DNA of 14,105 nt, from assembly GCA_031257595.1 (NCBI GenBank), contig JAIROH010000231.1:1-14105 (forward strand), given 5' to 3'. The notes under the pieces are model-generated. The model was not told the DNA's origin. It saw nothing but the letters and a program-made list of their open reading frames with translations, and did not search any database. The stretch is from Treponema sp. (GTDB taxonomy: Bacteria; Spirochaetota; Spirochaetia; Treponematales; Breznakiellaceae). This document shows, piece after piece, positions 1 to 6,910 of the stretch (the first letter of the stretch is position 1; each line of letters starts with the position of its first letter). Both the position numbers and the translations under genes were made by a program.

Positions 1-18
1 ACTCCCCTCCTCCGGCTC

Positions 19-47
19 TTTATAAAAAACAGGATATATGCTATTCT
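19..47 (+). promoter_or_regulatory. Candidate sigma70 promoter of prs
   Basis: A TTTATA box (19-24) lies 17 nt before TATTCT (42-47). The latter is preceded by TGC, giving an extended -10 (TGnTATTCT). Transcription would begin near 54, leaving a leader of about a dozen nucleotides that carries a GGGGG run (57-61) as a weak ribosome-binding site before the ATG at 66. Both boxes deviate from consensus, so this is tentative. Confidence 0.35.
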
Positions 48-65
48 TGCCTTGCCGGGGGTAAT

Positions 66-1172
66 ATGAATGAATTTGTCATAGCCGCGACTCGTTCGAT
101 GCGGGCCTATGCTTCCAGGGTAGCGGAGTATCTGACTAAATTCGCAAGTTTTTCCGAATTCGCCGGGCAAATTAATGGTACGGGAATTCTAAAAACCGAT
201 CAGTTCGCCGACGGCGAAAAAGAAGTGGTGGTCACCAGTTCCATTCGGGGTAAAGACATTGTCCTTTTTACCAGCTGCGCCCGGAACGAAGCCGGAATCG
301 GCGTTAACGATGCCAAAATAGAGTTGTACCATGCGGTAGACGCCCTTAAACGGGCCCAGGCCGCCAAAATCATTGTTTTTGAGCCGTTTGTATCCTGTTC
401 CCGGTCGGATCGTACCGCCCGGAGGAGTTCCGTCGGCCTGTGGATTCACCTGAAAGTGCTTTCGAGCCTTGGAGTACGGCATTTTGTCACGTACCAGCTT
501 CATTCCGATAAATCAAAGTCTATGCTGGACCCTACCATAAGCATCATGGACGACATACCGGCCCTTACCCTTTTAAAGCAGCGGCTCTGCGATGTGTATA
601 TCAAGAATATTGACACGCTGGAAAACGATGTACGGAAAAACTGGGCTTTCTGTTCCGTTGACGCCGGCGGTGAAAAACTTGCCAGAAATTTTTCAAACTC
701 ATTCGGAGTGTCGCTGGTTGTCGCCCATAAACAGCGGGATTATTCACGCTGCAATTCAATCGAGTGCGTCAACATACTTTCCGCGGAACCCGTCGCCGGC
801 AAGATCCTCTGGATCGTAGATGATCTTGTGGACACCGCCGGATCGGTGGAAACCCTGATACGGGCGCTGGCCCCGATGAAGCCCGCCGAAATCAACCTGC
901 TTGCCGTTCACCCGGTATTTTCCTCTCCCGCCCCGGACCGGCTTAAAAAACTTTCCGATGAAAAGCTGCTGAACCGCATCATTGTCACCGACACGGTCGC
1001 CTGTTCCCAAACCTGTCAGGATTCCATTCCCAACCTGGAAATAGTGCCTTCCGCCGAACTTTCCGCAAAGGTCATAAAAACGATAGTTTGCAACACTTCA
1101 ATGGCCAAACTGCTCCGGGACTTCAACGCGGAGCTGTACCTCAAGTCGCCTACCCTGTTCAGCGGCGTTTGA
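66..1172 (+). CDS. prs: Ribose-phosphate pyrophosphokinase, divergent long form
   Basis: Makes PRPP from ribose-5-phosphate and ATP for purine, pyrimidine, His, Trp and NAD synthesis; cytosolic. Family motifs are recognisable but divergent. FADGE at residues 47-51 matches the usual F-S/A-DGE. SRSDRTARR (112-120) stands where ARQDRK is usual. LHSDK (145-149) marks the His/Asp region. HKQRD (221-225) fits the flexible catalytic loop with its Lys and Arg. VDDLVDTAGS (251-260) is the PRPP-binding loop. At 368 residues it is about 50 longer than the common ~315-residue enzyme, with extra sequence mainly in the second half and C-terminus. The start is ATG at 66 behind a G-run. It is the only plus-strand gene here and converges with the methyltransferase gene across 41 nt, with no clear terminator between them. 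Function is secure; regulation by Pi/ADP, as in classical class I enzymes, is not assured given the divergence. Confidence 0.93.
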   Translation: MNEFVIAATRSMRAYASRVAEYLTKFASFSEFAGQINGTGILKTDQFADGEKEVVVTSSIRGKDIVLFTSCARNEAGIGVNDAKIELYHAVDALKRAQAAKIIVFEPFVSCSRSDRTARRSSVGLWIHLKVLSSLGVRHFVTYQLHSDKSKSMLDPTISIMDDIPALTLLKQRLCDVYIKNIDTLENDVRKNWAFCSVDAGGEKLARNFSNSFGVSLVVAHKQRDYSRCNSIECVNILSAEPVAGKILWIVDDLVDTAGSVETLIRALAPMKPAEINLLAVHPVFSSPAPDRLKKLSDEKLLNRIIVTDTVACSQTCQDSIPNLEIVPSAELSAKVIKTIVCNTSMAKLLRDFNAELYLKSPTLFSGV

Positions 1173-1213
1173 GGGAAAGGCAGTGTGCGGTGAACCGTCG
1201 GAGTGACCCGTTT

Positions 1214-1987
1214 TTAGAACATTCTTTTTATAAAACGCGCCACGTACATAGGACCGCTGCCGCCCGAACGATCGGGGAGAATTATTCTGCCGAATCCGGT
1301 TTGTTCGCCTTCTGGGAAATCCGGCGGATCAAGGGCGGCCCCGCTTTTGTATTTTGCCAAAAGTTTTTCGGCGACTCCGTCGTTTTCTTCCGCCGAGATT
1401 GCGCAGGTTGCGTATACCAGCGAAGCGCCCGGCTTTAGCATAAGAAAGCATGACGAAAGCAGCGCCCACTGCCTTTGGGCAAGAAAACGGGGCCGGGCGG
1501 CCGTCCACCGGGACAGGGCTTTTTCGTTTTGGATCACATGCCGTTCGCTTGAACAGGGGGCGTCAAGAAATACGCCTGAAAATCTTTCCCGGTAATCCGC
1601 TTTTCCCCCAAGAGAGGCGGCGTCAAAACCCGATACGGTAACCCTGGCCCTGGCTTCGCTTGATAAATGGCTGTCCAGCACATTCAAAAGCCGGCGCCGT
1701 CTTTCCCGGGAAAGTTCGTTGGCCATAAGAAAGGCAGATCGAGGAAGGGAAGCGGCAATAACAAGGCTTTTCCCGCCCGGCGCGGCGCAGGCGTCAAAGA
1801 TCGTTCCGTTTTCGGCAAGCCGCAAGGATTCCGCCGCGCGTACTGAAGCGGGATCCATATAGTATGGCGACACGATGAAGGAACCGGTGAACGGGAAAGA
1901 GGGGCTTGTTTCAAGCAACGCTTTCCGCAGATGTTTCCAGCGTTCACCGTAAATAGCCTTGTAATAATCTTCAAAATCCTGATTCAA
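1214..1987 (-). CDS. RNA m5C methyltransferase, NSUN4/RsmB-like catalytic domain only
   Basis: SAM-dependent cytosine-C5 RNA methyltransferase of the NOL1/NOP2/Sun fold, probably acting on rRNA. SAM-binding DACAAPGGKS lies at residues 65-74. Motif IV DAPCSS (142-147) supplies the product-release Cys145, and motif VI YATCAIS (192-198) supplies the nucleophile Cys195. At 257 residues it lacks the N-terminal NusB-like domain of RsmB and any PUA domain. The N-terminus (YGERWKHLRKALLE, then PYYMDPASV) resembles mitochondrial NSUN4 more than RsmB. The start is TTG at 1985-1987: an in-frame TGA sits two codons upstream, GGAAG lies 8-9 nt before the TTG, and the next Met (residue 44) would cut into the family's conserved N-terminus. 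The TTG overlaps the truA stop (TTGA), implying coupling. The exact target nucleotide cannot be read from sequence. Confidence 0.88.
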   Translation of the reverse strand: MNQDFEDYYKAIYGERWKHLRKALLETSPSFPFTGSFIVSPYYMDPASVRAAESLRLAENGTIFDACAAPGGKSLVIAASLPRSAFLMANELSRERRRRLLNVLDSHLSSEARARVTVSGFDAASLGGKADYRERFSGVFLDAPCSSERHVIQNEKALSRWTAARPRFLAQRQWALLSSCFLMLKPGASLVYATCAISAEENDGVAEKLLAKYKSGAALDPPDFPEGEQTGFGRIILPDRSGGSGPMYVARFIKRMF

Positions 1988-2736
1988 TATTCAATCTTCC
2001 ACAAAAAAAGCCCGTCCGGCGGCAGGGTCGGCCCGGCAAGCTCCCTCTTTCCCGAACCGATGATGTGCCGGAATTCTTCCGGCCGCGTTTTACGTTCTTC
2101 GTAAAAGATCATCGTTCCCGCTACGGAACGGACCATTTTCCATAAAAACGCGTTTGCCCGTATTTCAAAAACGAGCTTTGCCCCTTCGATAAAAAAATAA
2201 GCGTTATAAATATACCGGCTTCTTGATCTGGACAAATCACGGGGAACCGCGAAAACCGTACAGTCAAATTCTCCCCGGAACAGACGGGCATACGCGTTAA
2301 GAAGGGTTATGTCGGGCTGCCTTTTTAACGGTAGCGCGAATTGTTTTTCCTGGGGTACGGCCTCCCGAGGCGGAATAAAAAAATACCTGTAGGTACGGGA
2401 TTTGGCGTCAAAGCGGGCGTGAAAACCCGGAGGAACCTCCTCCGCTTCAAGTATCCGTATGCTGTTGGGAAGCAGGCTGTTCAGGGCGGGCCTAAAACGC
2501 CGGGGATCCATGCTTCTTTTTATCGAAGAGTAAAAATTAGCCACCTGGCCCGCGGCGTGGACACCCGAATCGGTACGTCCCGATCCCGCAAGCGGCACCG
2601 GGTGTCCGTGCATCTTTTCCAGAGCGGCTTCTATTTCGCCCTGAACGCTGCTTTGTTTTTTCTGCCGCTGCCAGCCGCAGTAGGAAGATCCGTCATAGGA
2701 AACAAGCAGCTTTATGTTCCGCTCCCCGCTATTCAT
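1984..2736 (-). CDS. truA: tRNA pseudouridine(38-40) synthase TruA
   Basis: Converts U38-U40 in the anticodon stem-loop of many tRNAs to pseudouridine. The 250-residue length is normal for the family. YDGSSYCGWQRQ near the N-terminus and GRTDSGVH (residues 53-60) identify it; Asp56 is the catalytic aspartate, and RTYRYFF fits the conserved Arg/Tyr region. The reading frame stays open upstream to 2946, but the ATG at 2736 is chosen because the conserved TruA N-terminus (NIKLLVSYDG) begins just after it and upstream sequence is a shadow of the DUF2225 gene. It overlaps the end of that gene by 8 nt and shares its stop with the TTG start of the next gene, so it sits inside a compact operon. Confidence 0.95.
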   Translation of the reverse strand: MNSGERNIKLLVSYDGSSYCGWQRQKKQSSVQGEIEAALEKMHGHPVPLAGSGRTDSGVHAAGQVANFYSSIKRSMDPRRFRPALNSLLPNSIRILEAEEVPPGFHARFDAKSRTYRYFFIPPREAVPQEKQFALPLKRQPDITLLNAYARLFRGEFDCTVFAVPRDLSRSRSRYIYNAYFFIEGAKLVFEIRANAFLWKMVRSVAGTMIFYEERKTRPEEFRHIIGSGKRELAGPTLPPDGLFLWKIEY

Positions 2737-3583
2737 CGGTCTCGTTGATTTCCCTGCCGATACTTTCATAAAGTTCACGGGCATGTTCCAAAAGCGGGCC
2801 GGGTTTGTTTTTTGATGATTTCCCCAAACCGAAAATTTTGGCGATGGTACGCTTTGCGGCGGAAAGGGATTCCATCCTCTGTTCCGCGTTGTCCCGGGGA
2901 CCGTATTTAAGTTTGAGCAGGGCGGAAAGGTACAGGGCGCCTTCATAGGCGTAATTTTTGTCCGTGTCCGGTCCGAAATTCTTTATCCCCGAAAGCGTTT
3001 CTTTCCCGTTTTGTTCCCTGGCTATCGCCTCATTGTAGAGAAACTGGGCTTTCTTTTTAAAAAGCAGGGCAAGCCAGTCGTAATGGTAACCGGGGTATTT
3101 ACCGGCAAGATCCTCAAGCAGCCAGCCCGTCCGGATGGCCGCAATGGCCTGTTTTATCGCGGGAGAAAATTCTTTGGGATAATACTCGTAGCATATAAGC
3201 GTCAAATACCAGGAAGCGGCGCCGCTTACCAGATCCCGCGGCTTGGTAAAATCGGCGGATGGAAAAATAAGCCTTGTTTCCTTGAAGCGGCTTTCCCTTG
3301 TGTCCAGAATCTTTTGCCTGCCCGGGGACGGCAGGTTTGAAAAATCCTTGTCAACCGAAGCAAACCAGCATTCGGGGCAGACGGTCGCCGGATATGCCAA
3401 AGGGTAAATCGTTCCGTACTTTGCCGACGGTTCGTAGAGCCGGTGAAGCTCGTCGGTAATCGCGCCGGCGATAAGCCGTCCGCTCCCCGAAAGAAGCTCC
3501 TCCCTGTGAAAAACGGTTTCGCAGACAGGGCAATGGTATTCTTCTTTGGAAGCAAACGATATTTTTAATTCCTTGTCTTCCAT
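2729..3583 (-). CDS. DUF2225 family protein with two CxxC pairs
   Basis: 284-residue cytosolic protein of the DUF2225 type (function unknown), recognised from its N-terminal pattern: EEYHCPVCETVF (CPVC at 18-21), then YPATVCPECWFASVDKDF (CPEC at 69-72). The four cysteines look like one zinc site. The remainder is mostly helical, with TPR-like composition (YNEAIAREQN, EGALYLSALLKLKYG). There is no signal peptide or membrane segment. The start ATG at 3583 has an excellent Shine-Dalgarno (AGGAGAG, 5-6 nt upstream) that begins within the acpS stop region; the intergenic gap is only 10 nt. The C-terminus overlaps truA by 8 nt. The family is known in Firmicutes and spirochaetes without an assigned role, and I infer none. 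Confidence 0.8.
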   Translation of the reverse strand: MEDKELKISFASKEEYHCPVCETVFHREELLSGSGRLIAGAITDELHRLYEPSAKYGTIYPLAYPATVCPECWFASVDKDFSNLPSPGRQKILDTRESRFKETRLIFPSADFTKPRDLVSGAASWYLTLICYEYYPKEFSPAIKQAIAAIRTGWLLEDLAGKYPGYHYDWLALLFKKKAQFLYNEAIAREQNGKETLSGIKNFGPDTDKNYAYEGALYLSALLKLKYGPRDNAEQRMESLSAAKRTIAKIFGLGKSSKNKPGPLLEHARELYESIGREINETDE

Positions 3584-3593
3584 CGCTTCTCTC

Positions 3594-3968
3594 CTAAATG
3601 CTTTCCAAAATCACCGCCGCAAAGGCCATGTCTCTTTCGTGGGTAAGGGAGAGCTGGATTTTTGCGACGCCCTTTTCCCGTATTGCGTTAAGGGCGTTTT
3701 CGTAAAGTTCCAGAACAGGCGCCCTGCCGACCCGGTTTTTTACCACAATGTCTTTTAAGCAAAAGCCGGAAAATCCCGTTCCCAGCGCCTTGCCGAACGC
3801 CTCCTTCGCCGCAAAGCGGGCGGCCAACGAATCGAGCATGCCTTCTCCACGTTCCCTGCAGGCCCGGATTTCATCAGGATGGAAGAATCTTTCCAGCAGC
3901 TTTTGATTGCCGGTCCATTTTTCAAATCTGGGGATGAAAACGGCGTCAATGCCAAATCCCACGATCAC
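3594..3968 (-). CDS. acpS: Holo-[acyl-carrier-protein] synthase
   Basis: Transfers 4'-phosphopantetheine from CoA to a serine of apo-ACP, activating it for fatty acid synthesis. It is 124 residues long, typical for a trimeric AcpS-type enzyme. GFGIDAVFIPRFEKW carries the Mg-binding Asp8. RFAAKEAFGKALGTG (51-65) carries the metal-binding Glu56 and the signature KEAxxKAxGTG. LSLTHERDMAFAAVI at the end matches the family's LSISH..xxAxA motif. The start is GTG at 3966-3968, overlapping the ybbR stop as GTGA, so translation is probably coupled. No ATG offers a better start, because the conserved IVGFGID begins at codon 2. Confidence 0.95.
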   Translation of the reverse strand: MIVGFGIDAVFIPRFEKWTGNQKLLERFFHPDEIRACRERGEGMLDSLAARFAAKEAFGKALGTGFSGFCLKDIVVKNRVGRAPVLELYENALNAIREKGVAKIQLSLTHERDMAFAAVILESI

Positions 3969-4966
3969 TGATCTTCTCCATCTTGTTCTTCCGCTTCGAC
4001 AATCCGCAGCGTTATCTCAAGCGGTTCCTGGCGGCTTAGGGTAAACGCTTCGGGAACGGAAGCTTTTACCGGCAGTACATAGACCCCCGGACCGGTAATA
4101 TCCGAGGCGTCGACGGAAAGCGTATCTTCCTGGGGTTCAAAAACCTCAACAAACCTTTGGGCGCCTTCAAGACGAAGGCTCCCGAAACCTGTCTCCGGCG
4201 TCAAAAAATCGCCGGAAAGTCCGGTAACGGAAATCGGGATGCCGTCAAAACTCCGGATCATAATTGATTCCCGGATAAAACCCCTGAATTCGGTCATGCC
4301 GTCGCCCCGGATCACCACAAGGGGATTGGGGTTCATGATCTTAAGGTGAACGGAAAAATCTTCGTTTCGGCTCTGCAGATCGATAGCATCGGTACTTAAT
4401 TCCGCTATGCCGCTTATCAGGTTAAGGGGGCCGTCAACAACCATCTGGTTTGGTTCCAGGGTATAGGACACCAGTTCGTAACCTTTTTCCGGACTGCCTT
4501 CGAGATTCGGGGCAATAGGCACATATTTGCTTAGCTTGGTATCCAGATCTATGGCTATTTCCATGGGTTCCACGATAATTTCAAAATTTTCCACCTCCAG
4601 GGCGGTTCCTTTTTTTCGGATCTGTATCGCCGCCTTAAAGGAACCCGGCTCCCTGTACCTTGTCAGATCCAGATACGCCTCAATATCGTCTTCCACCACC
4701 GGATAAATACTGTTGGCGTCTCCCCTCAAGGTTACCCGGATATTGCGGGGGTACGAACTTGACGGGACAAGGTTATTGCCGATCTCAAGCTGGAGAGGAA
4801 CGGGAAAAAAACGTTCCTGGATATTGGCCAGGCGGTGAAATACAAAAAGAATAATCGCCGCCACAATGGAAAGCACTTTAACGGGCCACTTTTCCGTAAT
4901 CCTGGCAAGAAGCTGTTTGCCTTTCTGCCAATTCACCGTTTCTTTCGTATGTTCACTCAACGTCAA
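3965..4966 (-). CDS. ybbR: YbbR/CdaR-like membrane-anchored protein
   Basis: Membrane-anchored protein with extracytoplasmic YbbR repeats; in Firmicutes the homologue CdaR binds and modulates the diadenylate cyclase CdaA. One transmembrane segment is visible at about residues 29-47 (VKVLSIVAAIILFVF), followed by beta-rich repeats with the typical start 'FFPVPLQLEIGNNLVP' and several 'P..V.L.G' strand patterns. The acidic tail (EAEEQDGEDQ) looks disordered. There is no ATG near the 5' end: the start is TTG at 4966 or, more likely by spacing from GGGG (about 9 nt), TTG at 4960. Both overlap the end of cdaA. This adjacency strongly supports a CdaA partner role. Unlike the Firmicutes cdaA-cdaR-glmM arrangement, glmM is absent here and acpS follows. 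Confidence 0.87.
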   Translation of the reverse strand: MTLSEHTKETVNWQKGKQLLARITEKWPVKVLSIVAAIILFVFHRLANIQERFFPVPLQLEIGNNLVPSSSYPRNIRVTLRGDANSIYPVVEDDIEAYLDLTRYREPGSFKAAIQIRKKGTALEVENFEIIVEPMEIAIDLDTKLSKYVPIAPNLEGSPEKGYELVSYTLEPNQMVVDGPLNLISGIAELSTDAIDLQSRNEDFSVHLKIMNPNPLVVIRGDGMTEFRGFIRESIMIRSFDGIPISVTGLSGDFLTPETGFGSLRLEGAQRFVEVFEPQEDTLSVDASDITGPGVYVLPVKASVPEAFTLSRQEPLEITLRIVEAEEQDGEDQ

Positions 4967-5765
4967 TAGCCCCGTTTTCGGTAATATCCGTCCCGCCCCG
5001 CACGGTTTTGTCCAAAAGCTCTTTTAGTTTGCGCTGAACCTCCAGCGGCGAAAGGTCGTAGTACAGTTTTGATTCGTAAGCCAGGGATATTGCCCCGGTT
5101 TCTTCCGACACAATAAGAACGACCGCGTCGCTCTGCTCGGACATACCCAGCGCGGAACGATGACGGGTTCCGAAACTCTTCCGGATGTCCTGCTGTTCCG
5201 ACAATGGCAAAAGGCAGCCGGCGGCGGCGATACGCCCGCCCTGCACTACCATGGCCCCGTCGTGCAGAGGCCCGTCAAACTGGAACACCGCTACAATAAG
5301 GCTCGAGGAAAGGTCGGCGTTAAGCCGTGTCCCGGTTTCAAGTATATGCCGCAGGCTTACCCTGCGGGGAAACACCACAAGAGCCCCCCTTTTAAGCTGG
5401 GAAAGGATCTCCGCGGCGGTAACCACGGCCTCAAGCTGTCCCAGCCGCGGCTTGCTGTCCAGCCTGAAAAGCTCTCCCTGCCCAAGGCGCATAATAATCT
5501 GCCTTAGCTCCGGCTGGAATACAATCGCCACAGCCACAAAAAGCCCCGGAGCGAGTATGTTAAGCAGCCATTGAAGGGTCGAAAGTTTAAAAAGAAACGC
5601 TATGCCGAAAATAACCGCCAAAAACCCCGCGCCTTTTAAAAGTTGGAGTGCCTGGGTTTTAAGGAACAGATCATAGGCCTTGTAAAGAAGGAACGCGAGA
5701 ATTGCGATATCGAGCACCGGACGGAGGAGATTGTAAAATTCAACTATTCCCTGGTACCACGTCAT
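4953..5765 (-). CDS. cdaA: Diadenylate cyclase CdaA (DisA_N domain)
   Basis: Makes cyclic di-AMP from two ATP; an integral membrane enzyme. The 270 residues comprise three predicted N-terminal membrane helices (about 16-35, 43-62 and 66-84), a short coiled linker, and a DAC domain. The two catalytic signatures are intact: DGA at 169-171 (GPLHDGAMVV) and RHR at 201-203 (FGTRHRSALG). Length and architecture are those of CdaA, not DisA or CdaS. The start ATG at 5763-5765 lies within the last 26 nt of folP, with only a weak purine run (GGGAAC) upstream, so translation may depend on folP read-through. ybbR overlaps its 3' end, forming the expected cyclase-regulator pair. Confidence 0.96.
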   Translation of the reverse strand: MTWYQGIVEFYNLLRPVLDIAILAFLLYKAYDLFLKTQALQLLKGAGFLAVIFGIAFLFKLSTLQWLLNILAPGLFVAVAIVFQPELRQIIMRLGQGELFRLDSKPRLGQLEAVVTAAEILSQLKRGALVVFPRRVSLRHILETGTRLNADLSSSLIVAVFQFDGPLHDGAMVVQGGRIAAAGCLLPLSEQQDIRKSFGTRHRSALGMSEQSDAVVLIVSEETGAISLAYESKLYYDLSPLEVQRKLKELLDKTVRGGTDITENGAIDVE

Positions 5766-6705
5766 GTTTTTTTGTTCCCAAGCTTTTCCAAAACTCCGCC
5801 GGCGTCTTCGTTGACAAACGAAGGGAATGAATTACCCTGACTAGGTCCCTGGCCGGTCTCGTATCGTGAACCCTCAAAATATCCGCCCCGCCAAAGAGAG
5901 CGGCGGCCTGGGCCGCCAGGGTTCCCGCCAACCGCTCTTCCGCTTCCCGGCCGGTCAACGCTCCGATAAAACTTTTCCGGGAAAGGCCTACTAAAACAGG
6001 ATAATCCGGCGGGCAAGTTTCCGCAAGCCGATTAAGCAGAATAAGGTTTTCCCCAAGGGTTTTTCCAAAACCTATTCCCGGATCAACGATAATCTTTTCC
6101 TTTCTGATGCCCACCGCCGCCGCTTTTTCGGCCGCGGCGCTCAAAAAGTCCCGAACCTCCCCCACTATCGCGAGAGCTTCCGTACCGGCCTTTTCTTTTT
6201 CTTCGGCGATGATCCGCATGGTTTTCGGGCTTCCCCTCATGTGCATCAGTACGAGCGCCGCCCCCCTGCCGGCGGCAAGCGCCGCCATGTCCGGATCCGC
6301 CAGGGCGGAAATGTCGTTGATAATGTCGGCGCCTTCGTCGAGGGCCGCCCCGGCGACTAAAGCCTTGCGGGTGTCCACCGAAACGGGAAGTTTCGACAGG
6401 CGGCGGAAATCTTTCAACACGGGGATAAGCCGGGAAAGCTCCATTTCGGGCGAAACATAGTCCGAACCCGGCCTGGTGGATTCGGCGCCGAAATCGACAA
6501 TATCCGCCCCGTCCTCTTCCGCCTGTAAAGCCGCCTTTAGCGCGCCGCCGGGCCGGGAATTTCTGCTTTGCCGGTAAAATGAGTCGGGGGTAACGTTAAC
6601 AATCGACATGACAAGGGGCCGGGAAAAATCCAAAAGCGCCCCGCCGGGCAGCGGCAGAGGCGCTTTTTGGGGGGGAAACGTAAAACCATGTACCTGATTT
6701 TTCAT
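5740..6705 (-). CDS. folP: Dihydropteroate synthase
   Basis: Condenses p-aminobenzoate with dihydropterin pyrophosphate in folate synthesis; the target of sulfonamides. Of its 321 residues the core (about 30-295) holds all the signatures: NVTPDSF (37-43), STRPG (76-80), DTRK (111-114), IINDISAL (128-135), DPGIGFGKT (208-216), LVGLSRKSFIG (238-248) and RVHD (278-281). A short extension precedes the core and about 20 residues follow it. The frame is open upstream to 6945, but that part overlaps the bS22-like gene in another frame. The ATG at 6705, preceded by GGGGCGG about 6 nt upstream, is therefore preferred. The 3' end overlaps cdaA by 26 nt. Confidence 0.95.
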   Translation of the reverse strand: MKNQVHGFTFPPQKAPLPLPGGALLDFSRPLVMSIVNVTPDSFYRQSRNSRPGGALKAALQAEEDGADIVDFGAESTRPGSDYVSPEMELSRLIPVLKDFRRLSKLPVSVDTRKALVAGAALDEGADIINDISALADPDMAALAAGRGAALVLMHMRGSPKTMRIIAEEKEKAGTEALAIVGEVRDFLSAAAEKAAAVGIRKEKIIVDPGIGFGKTLGENLILLNRLAETCPPDYPVLVGLSRKSFIGALTGREAEERLAGTLAAQAAALFGGADILRVHDTRPARDLVRVIHSLRLSTKTPAEFWKSLGTKKHDVVPGNS

Positions 6706-6722
6706 GATAAACCGCCCCGGAG

Positions 6723-6732
6723 ACCCTAGGGT
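6723..6732. repeat. Perfect 10-nt palindrome between bS22-like gene and folP
   Basis: ACCCTAGGGT is self-complementary and sits in the 31-nt gap between the small ribosomal protein gene and folP. It has no loop and no U-run, so it is not an intrinsic terminator. It contains the rare CTAG tetranucleotide. It could be an operator-like site or chance. Confidence 0.3.
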
Positions 6733-6736
6733 GGAA

Positions 6737-6826
6737 TTATTTATTCTTGTGTCTGTTTTTTCTGAGTTTTTTCTTTCGCTTGTGGGTGGCGATCTTCCTG
6801 AGTTTGCGCTTTCTTCCGCAGGGCAC
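6737..6826 (-). CDS. Small basic ribosomal protein bS22-like (AURKAIP1/COX24 domain)
   Basis: A 29-codon gene below normal calling thresholds. GTG at 6824-6826 is preceded by a consensus Shine-Dalgarno AAGGAG with 8-nt spacing. The product begins MPCGRKRKLRKIA and ends THKRKKKLRKNRHKNK, then TAA; 16 of 29 residues are Lys or Arg. The pattern of basic N-terminus, then HKRKKxLRKxRHKxK, is that of the COX24_C/AURKAIP1 domain (mitochondrial mS38) and of bS22. From memory, bS22 was first seen in mycobacterial ribosomes and later, unannotated, in the Borrelia burgdorferi ribosome, where it lies in the small subunit near the decoding region. Neighbours support a translation role: miaA lies upstream, and folP follows after 31 nt. 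A candidate promoter precedes it. It might also be confused with bS21 C-termini or bTHX, but it is too short for the first and does not match the second. Confidence 0.82.
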   Translation of the reverse strand: MPCGRKRKLRKIATHKRKKKLRKNRHKNK

Positions 6827-6865
6827 TTGAATATCTCCTTAAAGTACAAATTGAGCCAAAGACTG

Positions 6866-6897
6866 ATTATAACGCCGTTGTTTAGTGACGGCGACAA
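6866..6897 (-). promoter_or_regulatory. Candidate promoter of the bS22-like gene, with overlapping inverted repeat
   Basis: A perfect TATAAT (6866-6871) lies 40 nt before the GTG start. The best -35 match, TTGTCG (6892-6897), is 20 nt away, which is longer than optimal. Between the boxes lies a 6-bp inverted repeat, CGCCGT (6888-6893) and ACGGCG (6873-6878), with a 9-nt loop. The repeat could be an operator, or a weak hairpin ending the miaA transcript, although no U-run follows it. Confidence 0.45.
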
Positions 6898-6910
6898 CCC
6901 CGATTCAGCT

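Noticed and set aside
1173..1213. Possible bidirectional terminator between prs and the methyltransferase gene.
   Set aside because: TTTTT follows at 1211, but the only stems before it are 3-4 bp, so there is no credible hairpin.
2737..2946. N-terminal extension of truA to 2946.
   Set aside because: It is a shadow of the DUF2225 coding region; TruA similarity begins right after ATG 2736.
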